Assembly (NCBI GenBank): GCA_023140035.1 | Contig: JAGLML010000004.1 | Location: 1-21,929 of the forward strand | Direction: 5' to 3' | DNA from: Thermoplasmatales archaeon | Lineage (GTDB): Archaea > Thermoplasmatota > E2 > DHVEG-1 | Length of the DNA: 21,929 bases | The notes under the pieces: model-generated | What the model was told of the DNA's origin: nothing | Database searches by the model: none | The model's input: only the letters and a program-made list of their open reading frames with translations | Made by a program: the position numbers and the translations under genes | In this document: in pieces, positions 1-8,108 of the stretch | Position numbering within the stretch: position 1 is the first letter of the stretch | Layout: each line of letters opens with the position of its first letter

Positions 1-4
1 ATTT

Positions 5-58
5 AAGTGTGTGTAATGTGATTTTAATATGTTCTAACAAAACACAAAACACACACTT
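5..58. repeat. Inverted repeat before the transposase
   Basis: AAGTGTGTGT at 5-14 is the exact reverse complement of ACACACACTT at 49-58, leaving a 34-base loop that ends four bases before the transposase start. It could be part of an insertion-sequence end, or a hairpin limiting read-through transcription or translation of the transposase. No matching right end was found, so the role is inferred. Confidence 0.45.
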
Positions 59-61
59 GGG

Positions 62-805
62 ATGGGAATGCACAAAAAGATATATAACACTATTTTGAAG
101 TCATTGAAGAGAGATATTAAACTGCCTGTTTGTTGTAATACAATCCGTAGCAATCAAGAGATATTTGAGATTCTATTACAGACCTCGTTTCTGAATCAAT
201 TTATTGAGACTACTGTAAAAGAACTCAGTTGCTTCTCAGAGGAGATATGTAGTGCAGATACGGTAATTAAAAGAATCAAAACTTATGGATGGAAGAACAT
301 ACTTCAGGATTTTAAAACTATTAACTTACAACTGTTCAAGAAATGGATTGATAGGCCAAAAGGAAAAGTGTATCTGGCTGTAGATTATCATGATATACCT
401 CGATATATTAAGAAGGAACGAGATTGGAAGCCTCGGATGAAAAATTGTGATGATATCGACAAAATTGTTCATAGTAGAAAACAATCTGGGACACATAACT
501 TTCACAGAGTCATATCTGTAGATATTGTAGAAGATGAAAAATTTACTGTTAATTTTGAACCTGCATTTCAGGATGTTGATCAAGGAAAAATGCCGATCTC
601 TCTCTTGGAGAATGTTCGAAAATTAGTTGATATTAAAGCAGTGCTGTTTGATAGAGAGTTTTTTACAGCAAAGACACTTCCGTTATATTTTCTAATTGTA
701 AACTTCAGGGGTTATCTCAATAGTAAACCATTTTATGACCCACATGGACCTTATGGTTGTGGTTATGGAATTCTTGGTAGCGCTGAAGATATTAGGGAAA
801 TTTAA
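62..805 (+). pseudogene. DDE transposase, truncated (ISH3-like)
   Basis: This 247-codon frame encodes the N-terminal and central part of a DDE transposase, which would cut and rejoin DNA ends of an insertion sequence. The first catalytic acid is probably in YLAVDYHDIP (about residue 106) and the second in VLFDREFF (about residue 198). No third catalytic acidic motif follows, and the last 35 residues do not look like the usual C-terminus. In-frame codons continue after the TAA at 803-805 for about 28 residues to a second stop near 893. That fits a decayed element, although the extension itself is not recognisable. The frame can start at ATG 62 or ATG 68, both behind GGGATGGGA. The ISH3-like assignment rests on general layout only. 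Confidence 0.6.
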
Positions 806-868
806 CATAGATTTGTAATCATAGATTCTTTCTGGCTAAAACCAAAATTGGCAGTAATATTATTTTAT

Positions 869-886
869 GGGATAAAAAAGAAAGAG
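869..886 (-). terminator. Oligo-T terminator of the peptidase gene
   Basis: On the minus strand a T6 run (874-879) within a pyrimidine-rich stretch lies about 20 bases past the stop of the caspase-like gene, as expected for intrinsic archaeal termination at oligo-T. No hairpin is evident. Confidence 0.4.
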
Positions 887-900
887 ATGGTATAAGTTTA

Positions 901-2229
901 TCAAGGTGTCATTGGTCCATCATAATTATCTTCTACAAATGGATCAACCGTATAACCATTATCAGATGCCCAATTTATCATTTCAGTAGCGGCAAAGGTT
1001 CCATCTTGTTCAAAATTATCATAGGTATTCCAGCCTTCCATCTGATAATATGTAAAAACTCCGTTTTCGAACTCACTAGTTTCCCAGGAATATTCATTAT
1101 TACTTCCGAAAGCACCAACTCGATTGCTACCTATGAGACCTATAAAATCACCTATCTCACAAGCATCAAAGGTGAAATAGATATGCGGGCTATCGGCACT
1201 TGAAAATTTTGATTCAAACCATCCATGGGTCATGTAGTACAAATCATGTGATATGATACAGGAACCATAATTAGAGTATTTTGCTCCATGTCCTGAATAG
1301 GTTACAACAACGTAGTCGTTTCCATCTTCAAGGGCTAATAAATTATTAATTTCAGCCTCAATTTTATTTGCTTTTGCTTGCCGATCTATCAATGTTTTCA
1401 CAGTGTATCCATTAGTTTCTAGAAAGCTCTTCCACTCTAATGCATCATCATCACAGTATCGTAAATCATTTTGTCTTCCTCTATAATCAGCAATTCCTAT
1501 AACTAAAGCGTATTTTTTGACTTCACCATATCCACCACCACTGTTATCAACTGCTACAGTGATGCTATCCGAACCTGTTAGGCTGCCATTATCTGTAGCC
1601 TCAGCATAAATAGTATGAGTTCCGTCAGATTCTAGAGTTGTATCCCAATCATAACTATTTGCAGTTGCAACTTTTGAACCATCAATATAGATATCGGGAA
1701 TTAATTGTCCATCTTCTGCATCAGTTGCATCCACGGTAATTGTGACAGTGTCAGATACAGTTGCTCCATCAGCAGGATTGGTAATTGTTACAACTGGTGG
1801 TGTGTTTCCCCCGCCCCCGTTATCTACTGTAACTGTGGCGGTGTCGGTATGTCCTTTTGCAGAGGCTTCAATTGTGTGAGATCCGTCTGCATATTGAGTT
1901 GTATCCCAATTATAGGATAAACCGCTTCCAACCATGATTCCATCAATCTTAATTGAAGGGTTTTCATTGGAATCAATGGTTATAGTGTAAATATCACTCA
2001 CTGTTTCACCATTACTTGGATTAGTAATAGTTACATAGACCCCAGGCTTACCTTTTCCAACAGGGGTTTTTTCTAAGCCGTGTGCTGTATAAATTGGAAT
2101 TACGTCTCGATTTTCAATGTATTTTTTGGCTTTAAGCGTGTATTCAACTGTTTCATTTTCTCCAACTATCCCTGGTAGCATGCTGATTATAAACATGCTT
2201 ACTATCAAAATTATCCAAATTTTCTTCAT
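901..2229 (-). CDS. Exported caspase-like cysteine peptidase with two Ig-like domains
   Basis: The protein has 442 residues. An N-terminal hydrophobic signal peptide (about 1-23, MKKIWIILIVSMFIISMLPG) sends it across the membrane. Two bacterial Ig-like (Big) repeats follow at about 64-136 and 146-228, each with the pattern ITNPxxGxTVSD...DWDTT...DGxHTIxA; Gly-rich linkers end both. The C-terminal domain (about 238-442) has the caspase/metacaspase (clan CD) signature: ALVIGIADY opening strand, YSGHGA with catalytic His314 and FDACEIG with catalytic Cys357. It is therefore likely to cleave peptides outside the cell or at the surface. Legumain-type (C13) peptidases share the His-Gly/Cys layout and are the main alternative. 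GGAGGT precedes the ATG and supports this start. The TATA-containing motif at 2280-2295 is shared with the next two upstream genes, so common control is likely. Confidence 0.82.
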   Translation of the reverse strand: MKKIWIILIVSMFIISMLPGIVGENETVEYTLKAKKYIENRDVIPIYTAHGLEKTPVGKGKPGVYVTITNPSNGETVSDIYTITIDSNENPSIKIDGIMVGSGLSYNWDTTQYADGSHTIEASAKGHTDTATVTVDNGGGGNTPPVVTITNPADGATVSDTVTITVDATDAEDGQLIPDIYIDGSKVATANSYDWDTTLESDGTHTIYAEATDNGSLTGSDSITVAVDNSGGGYGEVKKYALVIGIADYRGRQNDLRYCDDDALEWKSFLETNGYTVKTLIDRQAKANKIEAEINNLLALEDGNDYVVVTYSGHGAKYSNYGSCIISHDLYYMTHGWFESKFSSADSPHIYFTFDACEIGDFIGLIGSNRVGAFGSNNEYSWETSEFENGVFTYYQMEGWNTYDNFEQDGTFAATEMINWASDNGYTVDPFVEDNYDGPMTP

Positions 2230-2279
2230 TTTTAATTACCTCCTTTATTTTATCTTATACGTTGTAATGACTAAAACAA

Positions 2280-2295
2280 ATTTAAATGTTTGGTA
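2280..2295 (-). promoter_or_regulatory. Promoter motif of the caspase-like gene
   Basis: Read on the minus strand this is TACCAAACATTTAAAT, a TATA-like core about 50 bases before the ATG. The same sequence recurs at 2730-2745 (one mismatch) and 3350-3365, in each case before an exported-protein gene. This indicates a shared promoter type. Confidence 0.6.
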
Positions 2296-2301
2296 GGAGA
2301 T

Positions 2302-2358
2302 AAAAAAAGAAAGAAAATGCGTTAGAGTCTGTCTATAGCGTTTTATTGATTAAAAAAA
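2302..2358 (-). terminator. Two oligo-T terminators
   Basis: On the minus strand T7 runs at 2352-2358 and 2302-2308 lie 10 and 60 bases after the stop of the 103-residue gene and before the next promoter. They probably insulate that transcript from the peptidase gene. Confidence 0.5.
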
Positions 2359-2367
2359 GAGAAGGTT

Positions 2368-2679
2368 TTAGCTGATTATAGCAGTACTGTTACCAAAAAT
2401 TCTTTTGATAATTATAAGTAGAACTGCAAATAAAGCTGTAAATTTAATCATGCGCAATAGGCTAAGGATCTGTTTAAGTATGAAAATCAAAAAAAACGTT
2501 GGTTCAGGACCGTTTTGATATTTTAATTTCAGTTCTTCAATATCAATGTCTGGTATTATAATAGGATTCTGTGATTTCATTGTTTCTTTCACTGCGTCAG
2601 ATTCAATTGTGGATACTGTTGGCAACATCATCATAAGAAAAACTGCCAACAGACTTCCAATTATAATTTTCTTTCTCAT
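2368..2679 (-). CDS. Small exported or membrane protein, unknown function
   Basis: The protein has 103 residues and I do not recognise its family. A strong N-terminal hydrophobic segment (MRKKIIIGSLLAVFLMMMLP) is a signal peptide or anchor. A short polar middle (about 22-58, IPDIDIEELKLKYQ) follows, then a long hydrophobic stretch (about 61-95) that could form one or two membrane helices with the basic break LLRMIKF. An ATG six codons upstream (2697) is also in frame. However, the GGAGGT lies between the two ATGs, eight bases before the second, so 2679 is the likely start. It has its own promoter (2730-2745) of the same type as its neighbours and a T-run terminator, so it is probably transcribed alone. 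A membrane-anchored small protein is all that can be said. Confidence 0.7.
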   Translation of the reverse strand: MRKKIIIGSLLAVFLMMMLPTVSTIESDAVKETMKSQNPIIIPDIDIEELKLKYQNGPEPTFFLIFILKQILSLLRMIKFTALFAVLLIIIKRIFGNSTAIIS

Positions 2680-2729
2680 TTTTTTATTACCTCCCATATC
2701 TTATCTATATATTGTAATCAGATGACCTA

Positions 2730-2798
2730 ATTTAAATGTTTGGCATAAAATAATATTGCAACATCTGTAACAAAACCAGTGTGCTGATTTCATTTCCA
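2730..2798 (-). promoter_or_regulatory. Duplicated promoter block, copy 1
   Basis: The minus strand carries the core CCAAACATTTAAAT, preceded upstream by a block that matches 3350-3419 nearly base for base (AATATTATTTTA, TGTTGCAATATT, and GAAATGAAATCAGC at the far end). The block lies between genes and probably contains the promoter of the 103-residue gene plus an upstream activator or repressor site. Confidence 0.6.
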
Positions 2799-2843
2799 CG
2801 TTACCATATGGAATCAAGGGAGAAAGAGATAGCCTTTTGGCGC

Positions 2844-3293
2844 TTATGGAGTAAATATTATAGGTGTTGAATTCCTTATTAAGACGAATGGTCCAAGCAT
2901 AAATCCGTCTGCTGAGCCCTCCGCATTAATTGTTCCATCTTTATCTAAATCTATTGAAACAGTTACTGTACATTTCCCAAACCCAAGTACTAATCCCGAA
3001 TCTACATATACTAAATAAGATGGGAGGATAGGTAAGGGCACAGATAAAATACTTACTTGTCCTACTAACATAATAGGGGCGTTTATGAATATCATAATAT
3101 TAGTTTCTGTTTTATAAGGTTCCCTACCTATATTAACTATGAAGACTGTGACACTAAATCCACCAGTAAAATCAACTAAAAGTTCAGGCTGAAGTGTTTG
3201 TGAGGTGGTTTTTTTCTCACTTGTTGTGGCAACTGCTCCAAGTCCAGATAGGGTTAAAATACTTACTACCAATAATGGTAATATCTTCTTCAT
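2844..3293 (-). CDS. Exported protein, unknown function
   Basis: The protein has 149 residues. A classical signal peptide (MKKILPLLVVSILTLSGLGA, 1-20 and a few more) is followed by a Thr/Lys-rich linker and an all-beta-looking mature domain. That domain includes FTGGFSVTVFIVNIGREPYK, which reads like an Ig/CARDB-type strand pattern, and a SIDLDKDGTINAEGSADG segment (about 113-130). The DxDxDG core of that segment resembles a dockerin/EF-hand calcium loop, but it occurs once and may be fortuitous. GGGGAGT lies 12 bases before the ATG. The gene is preceded by the second copy of the duplicated promoter block. No homologue is recognised. An exported, possibly calcium-binding surface protein is the limit of inference. 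Confidence 0.72.
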   Translation of the reverse strand: MKKILPLLVVSILTLSGLGAVATTSEKKTTSQTLQPELLVDFTGGFSVTVFIVNIGREPYKTETNIMIFINAPIMLVGQVSILSVPLPILPSYLVYVDSGLVLGFGKCTVTVSIDLDKDGTINAEGSADGFMLGPFVLIRNSTPIIFTP

Positions 3294-3349
3294 ATAGTTT
3301 GTTACTCCCCAGATTTACATATCTGTAATAATTCCTATTAGATAATAAG

Positions 3350-3419
3350 ATTTAAATGTTTGGTATAAAATAATATTGCAACAACTGTTACAAAAGTTTA
3401 GTGGGCTGATTTCATTTCA
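3350..3419 (-). promoter_or_regulatory. Duplicated promoter block, copy 2
   Basis: This second copy of the block at 2730-2798 serves the 149-residue exported protein. The minus-strand TATA core CATTTAAAT lies about 57 bases before the ATG. Conservation runs about 60 bases upstream of the core, much further than a bare TATA/BRE would need. Confidence 0.6.
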
Positions 3420-3454
3420 ATAAATTATAAATTACACTCTTTCACTTTTTTTTA

Positions 3455-4012
3455 TCATATAATTGTTAATTCTTTACAATTACCAACAAATACAAAGTTT
3501 GCAGGATTTAGCGTAGGAGAGTGTCCCCTAATAAAGATAAAAAAGCCGTTAAATCCTTTAATGATAATTGTGTGACTTTCACCATAAATAGTTTTATTAT
3601 TAAATGCAAAATCTGATTTGTTAAATACTGTTGTAAAATATGAAAAACGTCTGATAAATGGCAAGAGCATAGAGATGTTCTTGTTATAAGTTACATTAAA
3701 ATCAAGATCCGTACAAATGATAAATATAGAGGGAATGATAAAATGTAAAATTCTATTATTGAGTACCTGCTCTATCTTTTGTATCTGTGAAGAAACGCCT
3801 TTATCAAAATTGATCTCAACGATATTTAACGAAGGTAAAATTGGACCATAAGTAATAACTGATGTTTCATTTTCATCAATCATAACTTCATCTAAGCATT
3901 TTTTAGCTATCTCATTTACAAAATCTACCCTATCTGCAAGAACAACGCTGCTAAAAACACTAATCATTATTAACAGGTCTATTGCCACAATTTTGATTAA
4001 TTGTTTCCTCAT
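3455..4012 (-). CDS. Exported protein, unknown function
   Basis: The protein has 185 residues. The signal peptide is MRKQLIKIVAIDLLIMISVF with cleavage probably after VLA (about residue 26). The mature part begins with a helix-like segment (DFVNEIAKKCLDEVM). It then alternates hydrophobic strands and polar turns, with several N-x-S/T sequons (NETS, NKSD, NKT) typical of archaeal surface proteins. It ends with GNCKELTII, and two further cysteines lie in IICTDLDF and KKCLDE. I recognise no family. The promoter is different from its downstream neighbours: AATATTTATATTG at about 4051-4063 on the minus strand. No clear ribosome binding site is seen, so a short leader is likely. Confidence 0.7.
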   Translation of the reverse strand: MRKQLIKIVAIDLLIMISVFSSVVLADRVDFVNEIAKKCLDEVMIDENETSVITYGPILPSLNIVEINFDKGVSSQIQKIEQVLNNRILHFIIPSIFIICTDLDFNVTYNKNISMLLPFIRRFSYFTTVFNKSDFAFNNKTIYGESHTIIIKGFNGFFIFIRGHSPTLNPANFVFVGNCKELTII

Positions 4013-4313
4013 TTCTTTTTCAACTATAAAAAAGAATAAATAAGGGCAATATAAATATTTCTACAATGATAAATTTCTTAGTTCGATTGTAGATATACCT
4101 AAAGAGAAAGTATCTGTCGATTGTTATCACGATTTGTTGTTTAAAAAAAGCATATGAACAACGGTTTTGACGCGATCTATAAAGGTTTGTATAATCGCCT
4201 ATTTTTATTCACATATGCATACACAATGCTTTTATGTATAATGTATTGGAAAACAATTTAAATTAAAATCTGATTGCTTTGCTAGATTCTTATTGTTTGG
4301 AGGAGGAATAACC
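4013..4313. promoter_or_regulatory. Divergent intergenic region with thiolase operon promoter
   Basis: This 300-base gap holds the minus-strand promoter of the exported protein (about 4051-4063). On the plus strand TATA-like TTTATGTATA at 4231-4240 lies about 75 bases before the thiolase ATG, and a second AT-rich candidate (GGTTTGTATAATC) lies near 4184-4196. GGAGGAGG at about 4300-4307 is the thiolase ribosome binding site. CGATTGT occurs at 4083 and 4117. No RNA gene or open frame of note is seen. Confidence 0.45.
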
Positions 4314-5492
4314 ATGAAAGAAGCAGTAATAGTTTCAGGTGTAAGAACGGCACAGGGTAGATTTGCGGGTGGTTTGAAAAGTTTCTCCGCTCCGCAGCTT
4401 GGTAGTATGGTCATCAAAGAGGCTGTTAAGAGAGCGGGCATAAAACCAACGGATGTCAATGAAGTGATTATGGGTAATGTTGTCTCTGCAGGTCTTGGCC
4501 AAAATGTTGCACGACAGGCTGCAATAGCGGCTGGTATACCATATGAAGCCGGTGCTTTTCATGTTGATAAGGTGTGCGGCTCGTCCCTTAAGGCTGTGGT
4601 TTTAGCTGTTCAGGCTATCAAATGTGGAGATGCAGATGTTGTTGTTGCTGGTGGGATGGAGAGTATGACTAATTGTCCATATTTACTCGAGAAGGCACGA
4701 TTTGGTTACCGTCTTTTTGATGGAAAAATTGTTGACAGCATGGTAAGAGATGGATTGTGGGACGTTTACAATGATTTTCATATGGGTAATACTGGAGAAG
4801 TCGTAGCTGAGAAATACAATGTAACTAGACAAGACTGCGATAAGTTTGCCCTATGGAGCCATCAAAAAGCCGCGAAGGCTACTGAAAATGGTAGCTTTAA
4901 GAATGAAATATTACCGATAGAGATTAAGCAAAAGAAGGGAGACCCCATTGTTTTTGAAAAGGATGAAGGGATTAGAAAAGATTCGACACTGGAGAAACTT
5001 GCTAAGTTACCACCGTTTTTTAGGAAAGATGGTGTGGTTACTGCAGGAAATGCCTCACAAATTACCGATGGTGCCTCTGCAGTTGTGGTTATGAGTGAAG
5101 ATAAAGCAAAAAAAATGGGGATTACATCACTTGCAACAGTTAAAGGATATAACACGAGTGGTGTGGAGCCAGCATATGTGATGGAAGCTCCCATTCCTGG
5201 TGTGAAGAGTCTTTTGAAAAAGATGAAATTCAGTATCGATGATATTGATTTGGTTGAACATAACGAGGCGTTTTCTTCTGCTTCTGTAGCAGTGATGAAG
5301 GGAGTAGGCATTCCTAAGGAGAAATTTAATGTACATGGTGGTGCGGTTGCGCTTGGTCATCCAATTGGTAATAGTGGATCAAGGATACTGATTACTCTTA
5401 TGCATGCAATGAAAAAGTATAAGAAAACAAGAGGTCTTGCTACGATTTGTCTTGGAGGAGGAAATGCCGTTTCTATGATCATTGAAAGGTAA
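4314..5492 (+). CDS. Acetyl-CoA C-acetyltransferase (thiolase II)
   Basis: This is a full-length thiolase of 392 residues, the normal family length. It condenses two acetyl-CoA to acetoacetyl-CoA or runs the reverse cleavage, in the cytoplasm. Cys88 in VDKVCGSS is the nucleophile. NEAF (317-320), His349 in ALGHPIG and Cys379 in TICLGGG complete the active site. The conserved GGMESMTN (113-120) and GNASQITDGA segments are intact. ATG 4314 is chosen over the in-frame ATG at 4293 because GGAGGAGG lies between them, 7 bases before 4314. It is the first gene of a three-gene operon with a 3-hydroxyacyl-CoA dehydrogenase (16-base gap) and a crotonase. That order converts acetoacetyl-CoA to crotonyl-CoA or the reverse. 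Some archaeal thiolases of another type work with HMG-CoA synthase, but this one has the bacterial-type C-terminal Cys. Confidence 0.93.
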   Translation: MKEAVIVSGVRTAQGRFAGGLKSFSAPQLGSMVIKEAVKRAGIKPTDVNEVIMGNVVSAGLGQNVARQAAIAAGIPYEAGAFHVDKVCGSSLKAVVLAVQAIKCGDADVVVAGGMESMTNCPYLLEKARFGYRLFDGKIVDSMVRDGLWDVYNDFHMGNTGEVVAEKYNVTRQDCDKFALWSHQKAAKATENGSFKNEILPIEIKQKKGDPIVFEKDEGIRKDSTLEKLAKLPPFFRKDGVVTAGNASQITDGASAVVVMSEDKAKKMGITSLATVKGYNTSGVEPAYVMEAPIPGVKSLLKKMKFSIDDIDLVEHNEAFSSASVAVMKGVGIPKEKFNVHGGAVALGHPIGNSGSRILITLMHAMKKYKKTRGLATICLGGGNAVSMIIER

Positions 5493-5508
5493 ATTAGGAG
5501 GTTTTTAT

Positions 5509-6363
5509 ATGAAGGCTAAGAAAATAGGTGTTATTGGTGCCGGTCAGATGGGACATGGTATTGCTCTGGTTGCTGCAAAAGCAGGTTTTGACGTTATTTT
5601 GAGGGATATTAAAGATGAATATGTCAAGAACGGACTGAGTAAAATAGAACGTTTTCTTGATAAAAGCATTGAGAAAGGAAAAGTAACTGTTGAAGAAAAA
5701 AAGACAATTCTTTCGCATATAAAGGGCACTGCAAAACTTGAGGATCTCAAAGACGTTGACCTCGTTATTGAAGCGATCTTTGAAAATATAGAAGTAAAGA
5801 AGGCGCTGTTTAATGACCTAGATAAAATTTGTAAGAAAGAGACATATTTCGCATCGAACACATCAACTATTCCTATAACTGATCTTGCTTCGGTTACAGG
5901 TAGACCTGAACATTTCATTGGTATGCATTTTATGAATCCTGTACCTATAATGAAACTTATAGAAGTTATAAGGGGACTTAAAACATCTGATGAAACTGCA
6001 GCATTAATTAAAGAACTTGCAGAAAAAATGGGAAAAATACCTGTCGAGGTGAATGATGGACCTGGTTTTGTATCAAACCGTGTGCTCATACCGATGATAA
6101 ACGAAGCAGTGTTCTGCCTTATGGATGGAACGGGAACTGCTGAATCAATTGACAATGTAATGAAGCTAGGTATGAACCATCCAATGGGACCGCTAGAGCT
6201 TGCAGATCTCATTGGTCTAGATGTATGTCTAGATATTATGAATGTGCTCTACGAAGGCTTTAATGATTCCAAGTACAGACCCTGTCCGTTGCTTAAAAAG
6301 ATGGTTCAAGCAGGTCAGTTAGGAAGAAAAGCCGGTAAAGGTTTCTATGATTATAGTAGGTGA
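5509..6363 (+). CDS. 3-hydroxyacyl-CoA (3-hydroxybutyryl-CoA) dehydrogenase
   Basis: The enzyme has 284 residues, the length of the stand-alone short-chain 3-hydroxyacyl-CoA dehydrogenases. It interconverts 3-hydroxyacyl-CoA and 3-oxoacyl-CoA with NAD(P). The Rossmann loop GAGQMG (10-15) is at the N-terminus. Ser116/Asn117 in ASNTST, His140 in GMHFMNPVP, Glu152 in KLIEVIRG and Asn190 in GFVSNRV form the usual catalytic and substrate-binding set. The C-terminal half (about 190-284) is the helical dimerisation domain, ending in RKAGKGFYDY. AGGAGG lies 8 bases before ATG 5509, so the earlier in-frame ATG at 5482, inside the thiolase end, is rejected. It lies between thiolase and crotonase genes in one operon. 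Size and context favour a C4 substrate; this is inference. Confidence 0.93.
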   Translation: MKAKKIGVIGAGQMGHGIALVAAKAGFDVILRDIKDEYVKNGLSKIERFLDKSIEKGKVTVEEKKTILSHIKGTAKLEDLKDVDLVIEAIFENIEVKKALFNDLDKICKKETYFASNTSTIPITDLASVTGRPEHFIGMHFMNPVPIMKLIEVIRGLKTSDETAALIKELAEKMGKIPVEVNDGPGFVSNRVLIPMINEAVFCLMDGTGTAESIDNVMKLGMNHPMGPLELADLIGLDVCLDIMNVLYEGFNDSKYRPCPLLKKMVQAGQLGRKAGKGFYDYSR

Positions 6364-6370
6364 TCTAGGT

Positions 6371-7150
6371 ATGGCGTTTAAGAATATTGTAGTCGAAAAG
6401 AAAGACGGCATTGGTACTATAAAGATTAACAGACCTAATGTGTTGAATGCGTTAAACAAAGATACAATTATGGAACTTTCAAAGGCTGTTGAAGAATTAG
6501 AAAAAGATAAAAACATAAAAGTCGCGATACTCACTGGTGAGGGAAAAGCGTTTATTGCTGGAGCAGACATAAAACAAATGTTAAATATGACGCCATTGGA
6601 AGCAAAAGAGTTTGCAGAGATGGGACATGGCATGCTAATGAAGATTGAAAACTCACGACTTCCATTTATTGCAGCGGTAAATGGGTTTGCACTTGGTGGT
6701 GGATGTGAAGTTTTGATGGCATGTGATGTCTGCATTGCCTCAGCTAGTGCTAAGATTGGACAACCTGAGATTAATCTTGGCATCCACCCTGGTTTTGGAG
6801 GCACGCAGCGGCTACCAAGGCTTGTTGGGAGAATGAAAGCAAAAGAACTTCTTTTGACAGGCCGCAATCTTGACGCAAATGAAGCACATAGCATTGGACT
6901 TGTAAACATGGTTGTTGAAGATGAAAAATTGATGGAGGAGGTCGAGAAACTAGCAGGTAAGATAGCAAATAAATCACCAGTACAAACGGCTTTTATCAAA
7001 GCACTCGTCAATAAAGGAGCTGATATTGATCTAAATTCGGCTCGCTCATTAGAAATATCATATTTTTCATCAGGTTTTTCCACATATGATCAGAAAGAGG
7101 GCATGAAAGCCTTTTTGGAGAAGAGAAAACCAGAGTTTAAAGGAAAATAA
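6371..7150 (+). CDS. Enoyl-CoA hydratase (crotonase)
   Basis: The protein has 259 residues, typical for mono-functional crotonases. It adds water across the double bond of enoyl-CoA (for example crotonyl-CoA) or removes it. Both catalytic glutamates are present: Glu113 in GGGCEVLMACD and Glu133 in GQPEINLGIHPG. The oxyanion-hole segments are FIAGADIKQM (61-70) and the Gly-rich NGFALGGG. FGGTQRLPR is also conserved. These features separate it from crotonase relatives that lack one glutamate. The start at 6371 follows AGGTGATCTAGG at the end of the dehydrogenase gene, 7 bases downstream of that gene's stop. It is the last gene of the operon. Its stop is only 16 bases from the stop of the convergent MeaB gene, so termination there must be tight or the transcripts overlap. 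Confidence 0.92.
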   Translation: MAFKNIVVEKKDGIGTIKINRPNVLNALNKDTIMELSKAVEELEKDKNIKVAILTGEGKAFIAGADIKQMLNMTPLEAKEFAEMGHGMLMKIENSRLPFIAAVNGFALGGGCEVLMACDVCIASASAKIGQPEINLGIHPGFGGTQRLPRLVGRMKAKELLLTGRNLDANEAHSIGLVNMVVEDEKLMEEVEKLAGKIANKSPVQTAFIKALVNKGADIDLNSARSLEISYFSSGFSTYDQKEGMKAFLEKRKPEFKGK

Positions 7151-7166
7151 TACGAAAGTAATACGC

Positions 7167-8108
7167 CTACTTTAGAATCTTTCCTAGTATTTCATCTGCA
7201 GCTGTATAAGGATCAAGTTCTTTGTTAGAAATCTGATCAATTAATGATTCAATTTTACCTTTAAACTTTGATTCGTCAAAAATAAAGTTCATCAGTCGTT
7301 TCCTAATGATTTCGACAAGCTCAGCCTCATATCGCTTCCTTCGTTGAACTTCAAACATTTTACTTTTTTTCAGATATTTCTTATGTTTGTTGATTTCATC
7401 TATGAGCTCTACAACACCTTTGTTTTCTTTAGCTACAGTTGTAAGAACAGGTGTTTTTCTATCTTTATTTGTACATGCAATATCAACCAGACTTTCAACC
7501 TCAGCAAGAGTCTGTTCAACACCGGATCGATCAGCTTTATTTACTACATAAATATCAGCAATCTCCATAACACCTGCTTTAATTGTCTGAATAGAATCAC
7601 CAAGGCCTGGAACCAAGACAACAATCGTCGTATCGGCGATCTTTATCACATCGACCTCAGCCTGACCAACACCAACAGTCTCAACTATCACAATATCCTT
7701 CCCAGCGGCATCAAGGATTTCCACGACATCATACACAGCAGTAGTTAAGCCTCCAAGCATTCCACGGGTTCCCATACTCCGAATAAAAACACCATTATCT
7801 GTGGCAAGCTCCATCATTCTAATGCGATCTCCAAGCAAGGCACCGCCGCTAAATGGGCTGGTTGGATCGATAGCAATGATACCAACCTCCAATCCCTGCC
7901 TTCTATATTCGCGAGTAAGTTCACAAATCAATGTACTCTTACCACTTCCCATCACACCGGTGATACCAATCACATGAGCATCACCAGTATGCAAATGAAT
8001 ATCTTTCATCGCACCTGCTGCTTCAGGAGAACTATTTTCAGCAAGCGTAATCAACCGGGCAACTGATCGAGGATCACCTTTCAAAACCTTGGAAGCAATA
8101 TCATTCAT
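7167..8108 (-). CDS. meaB: MeaB/ArgK-type G protein, chaperone of the B12 acyl-CoA mutase
   Basis: This is a 313-residue P-loop GTPase of the SIMIBI class. MeaB-type proteins load adenosylcobalamin into acyl-CoA mutases and protect them from inactivation in a GTP-dependent way. Walker A is GVMGSGKST (51-59); most family members have Pro where this one has Met53. DPTSPFSGGALLGDR (about 82-96) is the family signature, ETVGVGQ is the switch/Walker B-like segment, and VVNKADRSG carries the guanine-specificity NKxD. The C-terminal 60 residues are the helical dimerisation arm. Its ATG overlaps the stop of the small mutase subunit (ATGA), so the two are translationally coupled, as expected for a dedicated partner. 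It is the last gene of the four-gene mutase operon. Confidence 0.92.
   Translation of the reverse strand: MNDIASKVLKGDPRSVARLITLAENSSPEAAGAMKDIHLHTGDAHVIGITGVMGSGKSTLICELTREYRRQGLEVGIIAIDPTSPFSGGALLGDRIRMMELATDNGVFIRSMGTRGMLGGLTTAVYDVVEILDAAGKDIVIVETVGVGQAEVDVIKIADTTIVVLVPGLGDSIQTIKAGVMEIADIYVVNKADRSGVEQTLAEVESLVDIACTNKDRKTPVLTTVAKENKGVVELIDEINKHKKYLKKSKMFEVQRRKRYEAELVEIIRKRLMNFIFDESKFKGKIESLIDQISNKELDPYTAADEILGKILK

Noticed and set aside
2844..3293. Dockerin domain in the exported 149-residue protein
   Set aside because: There is only one DxDxDG-like loop, whereas dockerins carry two with conserved spacing.
5544..6212. Long minus-strand open frame (222 codons) across the dehydrogenase gene
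   Set aside because: It is antisense to a fully recognisable enzyme, is Ser/Ile-rich with low-complexity composition, and has no ribosome binding site.
6319..7083. Long minus-strand open frame (254 codons) across the crotonase gene
   Set aside because: It is a shadow of a clear enoyl-CoA hydratase; the translation is Ser/Pro/Phe-rich without any family motif.
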